Source: Neobacillus mesonae (lineage in GTDB: Bacteria > Bacillota > Bacilli > Paenibacillales > Paenibacillaceae). From it: DNA of 64,000 nucleotides. Made by a program: the position numbers and the translations under genes. The notes below the pieces were generated by a model. The model saw nothing but the letters and a program-made list of their open reading frames with translations, was not told the origin of the DNA and ran no database searches. This document shows, piece after piece, positions 63,051 through 64,000 of this stretch. The first letter of the stretch is position 1. Every line of letters starts with the position of its first letter. The stretch is taken from the NCBI GenBank assembly GCA_023715865.1, contig JAMBOW010000001.1, positions 248,001-312,000 on the forward strand, written 5' to 3'.

Positions 63051-64000
63051 AGTGCTGTTAATTGATGATGAGCCCTTGGCGCTCGAGGGCTTACAATTAA
63101 TGATACCCTGGGAGAATCTTGGCTTTGAGGTGTGCGGGGTCTGTACAAATGGAGCCGAAGGTTTGAACCGATTGGAGGAGCTGGGTCCAGATCTTGTCAT
63201 GGTCGATATTCATATGCCGGTTATGGATGGCCTGGAGATGATTGAGGAATGGAGACGCAGAGGCAACCAATCAACCAGGTTTATTATTCTTACAGGATAC
63301 AGCGATTTTTATTATGCTCGAAAAGCACTTAAATTTAAAGTTTCCCAATATTTGCTTAAACCGTTGGATGAGGAACAAGCGAAGCTTGAGATTCGTCAGA
63401 TGGGAAAGGAATTGATCAAGGAGCAGGAGCAGCTTCATATTGGTCAGGTCGCACGGAGAGAGCAGGAGCATTTGCTCATGAAGGAGGCCCTTATGGGCGG
63501 AGAACTGTCCGCAGAAGCAGCTCGTTTAATGGAGTCCTTGTCTCAGTCATCCGGTGCCTGGAATGTGTGCTTGATTCAGGTGGCGGGGGAAGATTATGGG
63601 CGATGGAGTACGATTGCCGCGGAGTTTCTGAACGGTTCGAAAATGATGTACATCATTCGCTTGCATTATAATCTGGTTTCCATCGTGTTTGATGATACAG
63701 ACTCTGCAGCCAAGGGAACCGAAGACACGGTTAGACAGCGGTTAGAGGAATTGGCTCATCGTATAGAGGGCTTTCGTGCATTTATGGCGATTGGAGCAGC
63801 CGAGTCCTCCCTCACGCGTATCAGCCACTCCCGAACAACGGCAGAGAAAGCGCTACTGCATGTATTTTATGATGGGAATACAAAATTGATTATGGATTAT
63901 GAAGCGCTTAAGGATCAAGCTTTTCAATGGTATTACGATCAGGTGCATCTGCTGGAGAGAATACGGGGAGCATTTCAGCTTATTGATCATGCCGCCTACC
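63040..64000 (+). CDS. YesN-like response regulator, second of two (cut by window end)
   Basis: ATG 63040 with AAGGAGG at 63025-63031 (eight bases), inside the end of the kinase gene. At least 320 residues: receiver with D56 (LVMVDIHMPVMDG) and YLLKPLDEEQAK, then a linker. The AraC helix-turn-helix expected at the C-terminus lies beyond base 64000. It differs clearly from the regulator at 59653, so one kinase sits between two distinct regulators. Confidence 0.92.
   Translation, partial: MAFKVLLIDDEPLALEGLQLMIPWENLGFEVCGVCTNGAEGLNRLEELGPDLVMVDIHMPVMDGLEMIEEWRRRGNQSTRFIILTGYSDFYYARKALKFKVSQYLLKPLDEEQAKLEIRQMGKELIKEQEQLHIGQVARREQEHLLMKEALMGGELSAEAARLMESLSQSSGAWNVCLIQVAGEDYGRWSTIAAEFLNGSKMMYIIRLHYNLVSIVFDDTDSAAKGTEDTVRQRLEELAHRIEGFRAFMAIGAAESSLTRISHSRTTAEKALLHVFYDGNTKLIMDYEALKDQAFQWYYDQVHLLERIRGAFQLIDHAAY

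Overview
The window looks like part of a Paenibacillus-type (Gram-positive, Bacillales) chromosome. This is inferred from gene content and style, because no rRNA or marker gene is present. The signs are strong AAGGAGG-type ribosome binding sites, S-layer homology (SLH) surface anchoring, large carbohydrate-uptake lipoproteins, several membrane-sensor and AraC-type (YesM/YesN-like) regulator sets, GH5 and GH43 glycoside hydrolases, and many solitary accessory genes (GNAT, AraC, MarR, TetR, APH). No tRNA, rRNA, CRISPR array, prophage or intact insertion sequence was seen.

Layout. 1-8.2 kb: end of a VOC-family gene, an SLH-anchored PAP2 phosphatase (minus strand), then a membrane-bound AraC regulator, a solute-binding lipoprotein and a small membrane protein. 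8.5-16.9 kb: amidohydrolase, GNAT, an MFS + GH43 operon divergent from an AraC regulator (sugar use), an APH-like kinase and a secreted GH5 cellulase. 17.3-19.6 kb: the peroxide-stress operon ahpC-ahpF with a PerR-like box and a possible leader peptide. 19.6-28.1 kb: mixed accessory DNA with gene remnants (HxlR, truncated ECF sigma factor), a methionine aminopeptidase, a BtrH/DUF4872-like protein, a GC-richer TetR plus membrane-protein patch, a peroxiredoxin-like protein and a solitary terpenoid-cyclase-fold protein. 28.4-35.3 kb: a two-component system facing an ABC sugar importer (binding protein and two permeases). 35.6-43.2 kb: small genes, an MFS exporter divergent from an SgrR-like regulator, and a YafY-SDR-SnoaL-Dabb operon. 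43.4-59.0 kb: an autoregulated MarR-GNAT fusion, aldo/keto reductase, VanZ, EcsC, GNAT, a secreted histidine phosphatase, an OmpR-type two-component system divergent from a DUF418 membrane protein, a permuted NlpC/P60 protein, an AraC-GyrI regulator, and a 2H phosphoesterase divergent from an ADP-ribosylglycohydrolase. 59.6-64 kb: regulator, histidine kinase and a second regulator (cut by the window end).

The most notable non-coding structure is a dispersed intergenic repeat of about 90 bp. It has at least five near-complete copies and several partial ones. Each complete copy is a terminator-like hairpin (GGAGCAGC...GCTGCTCC plus T-run) framed by two small palindromes, CTAACGGGAAACGTTAG on the left and CTAACGGGCAGGTTAG on the right. 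Near-complete copies lie just downstream of plus-strand genes in the sense orientation, and one begins inside a stop codon. Other points of interest are a two-operator MarR promoter, a possible ahpC leader peptide, a possible mRNA-stabilising Shine-Dalgarno site before the cellulase, phased 11-bp repeats before the DUF418 gene, and two unannotated small ORFs near 35.7-35.9 kb.

Start codons were often moved inward from the longest open frame where a good ribosome binding site and a family-typical N-terminus agreed; each such case is stated.
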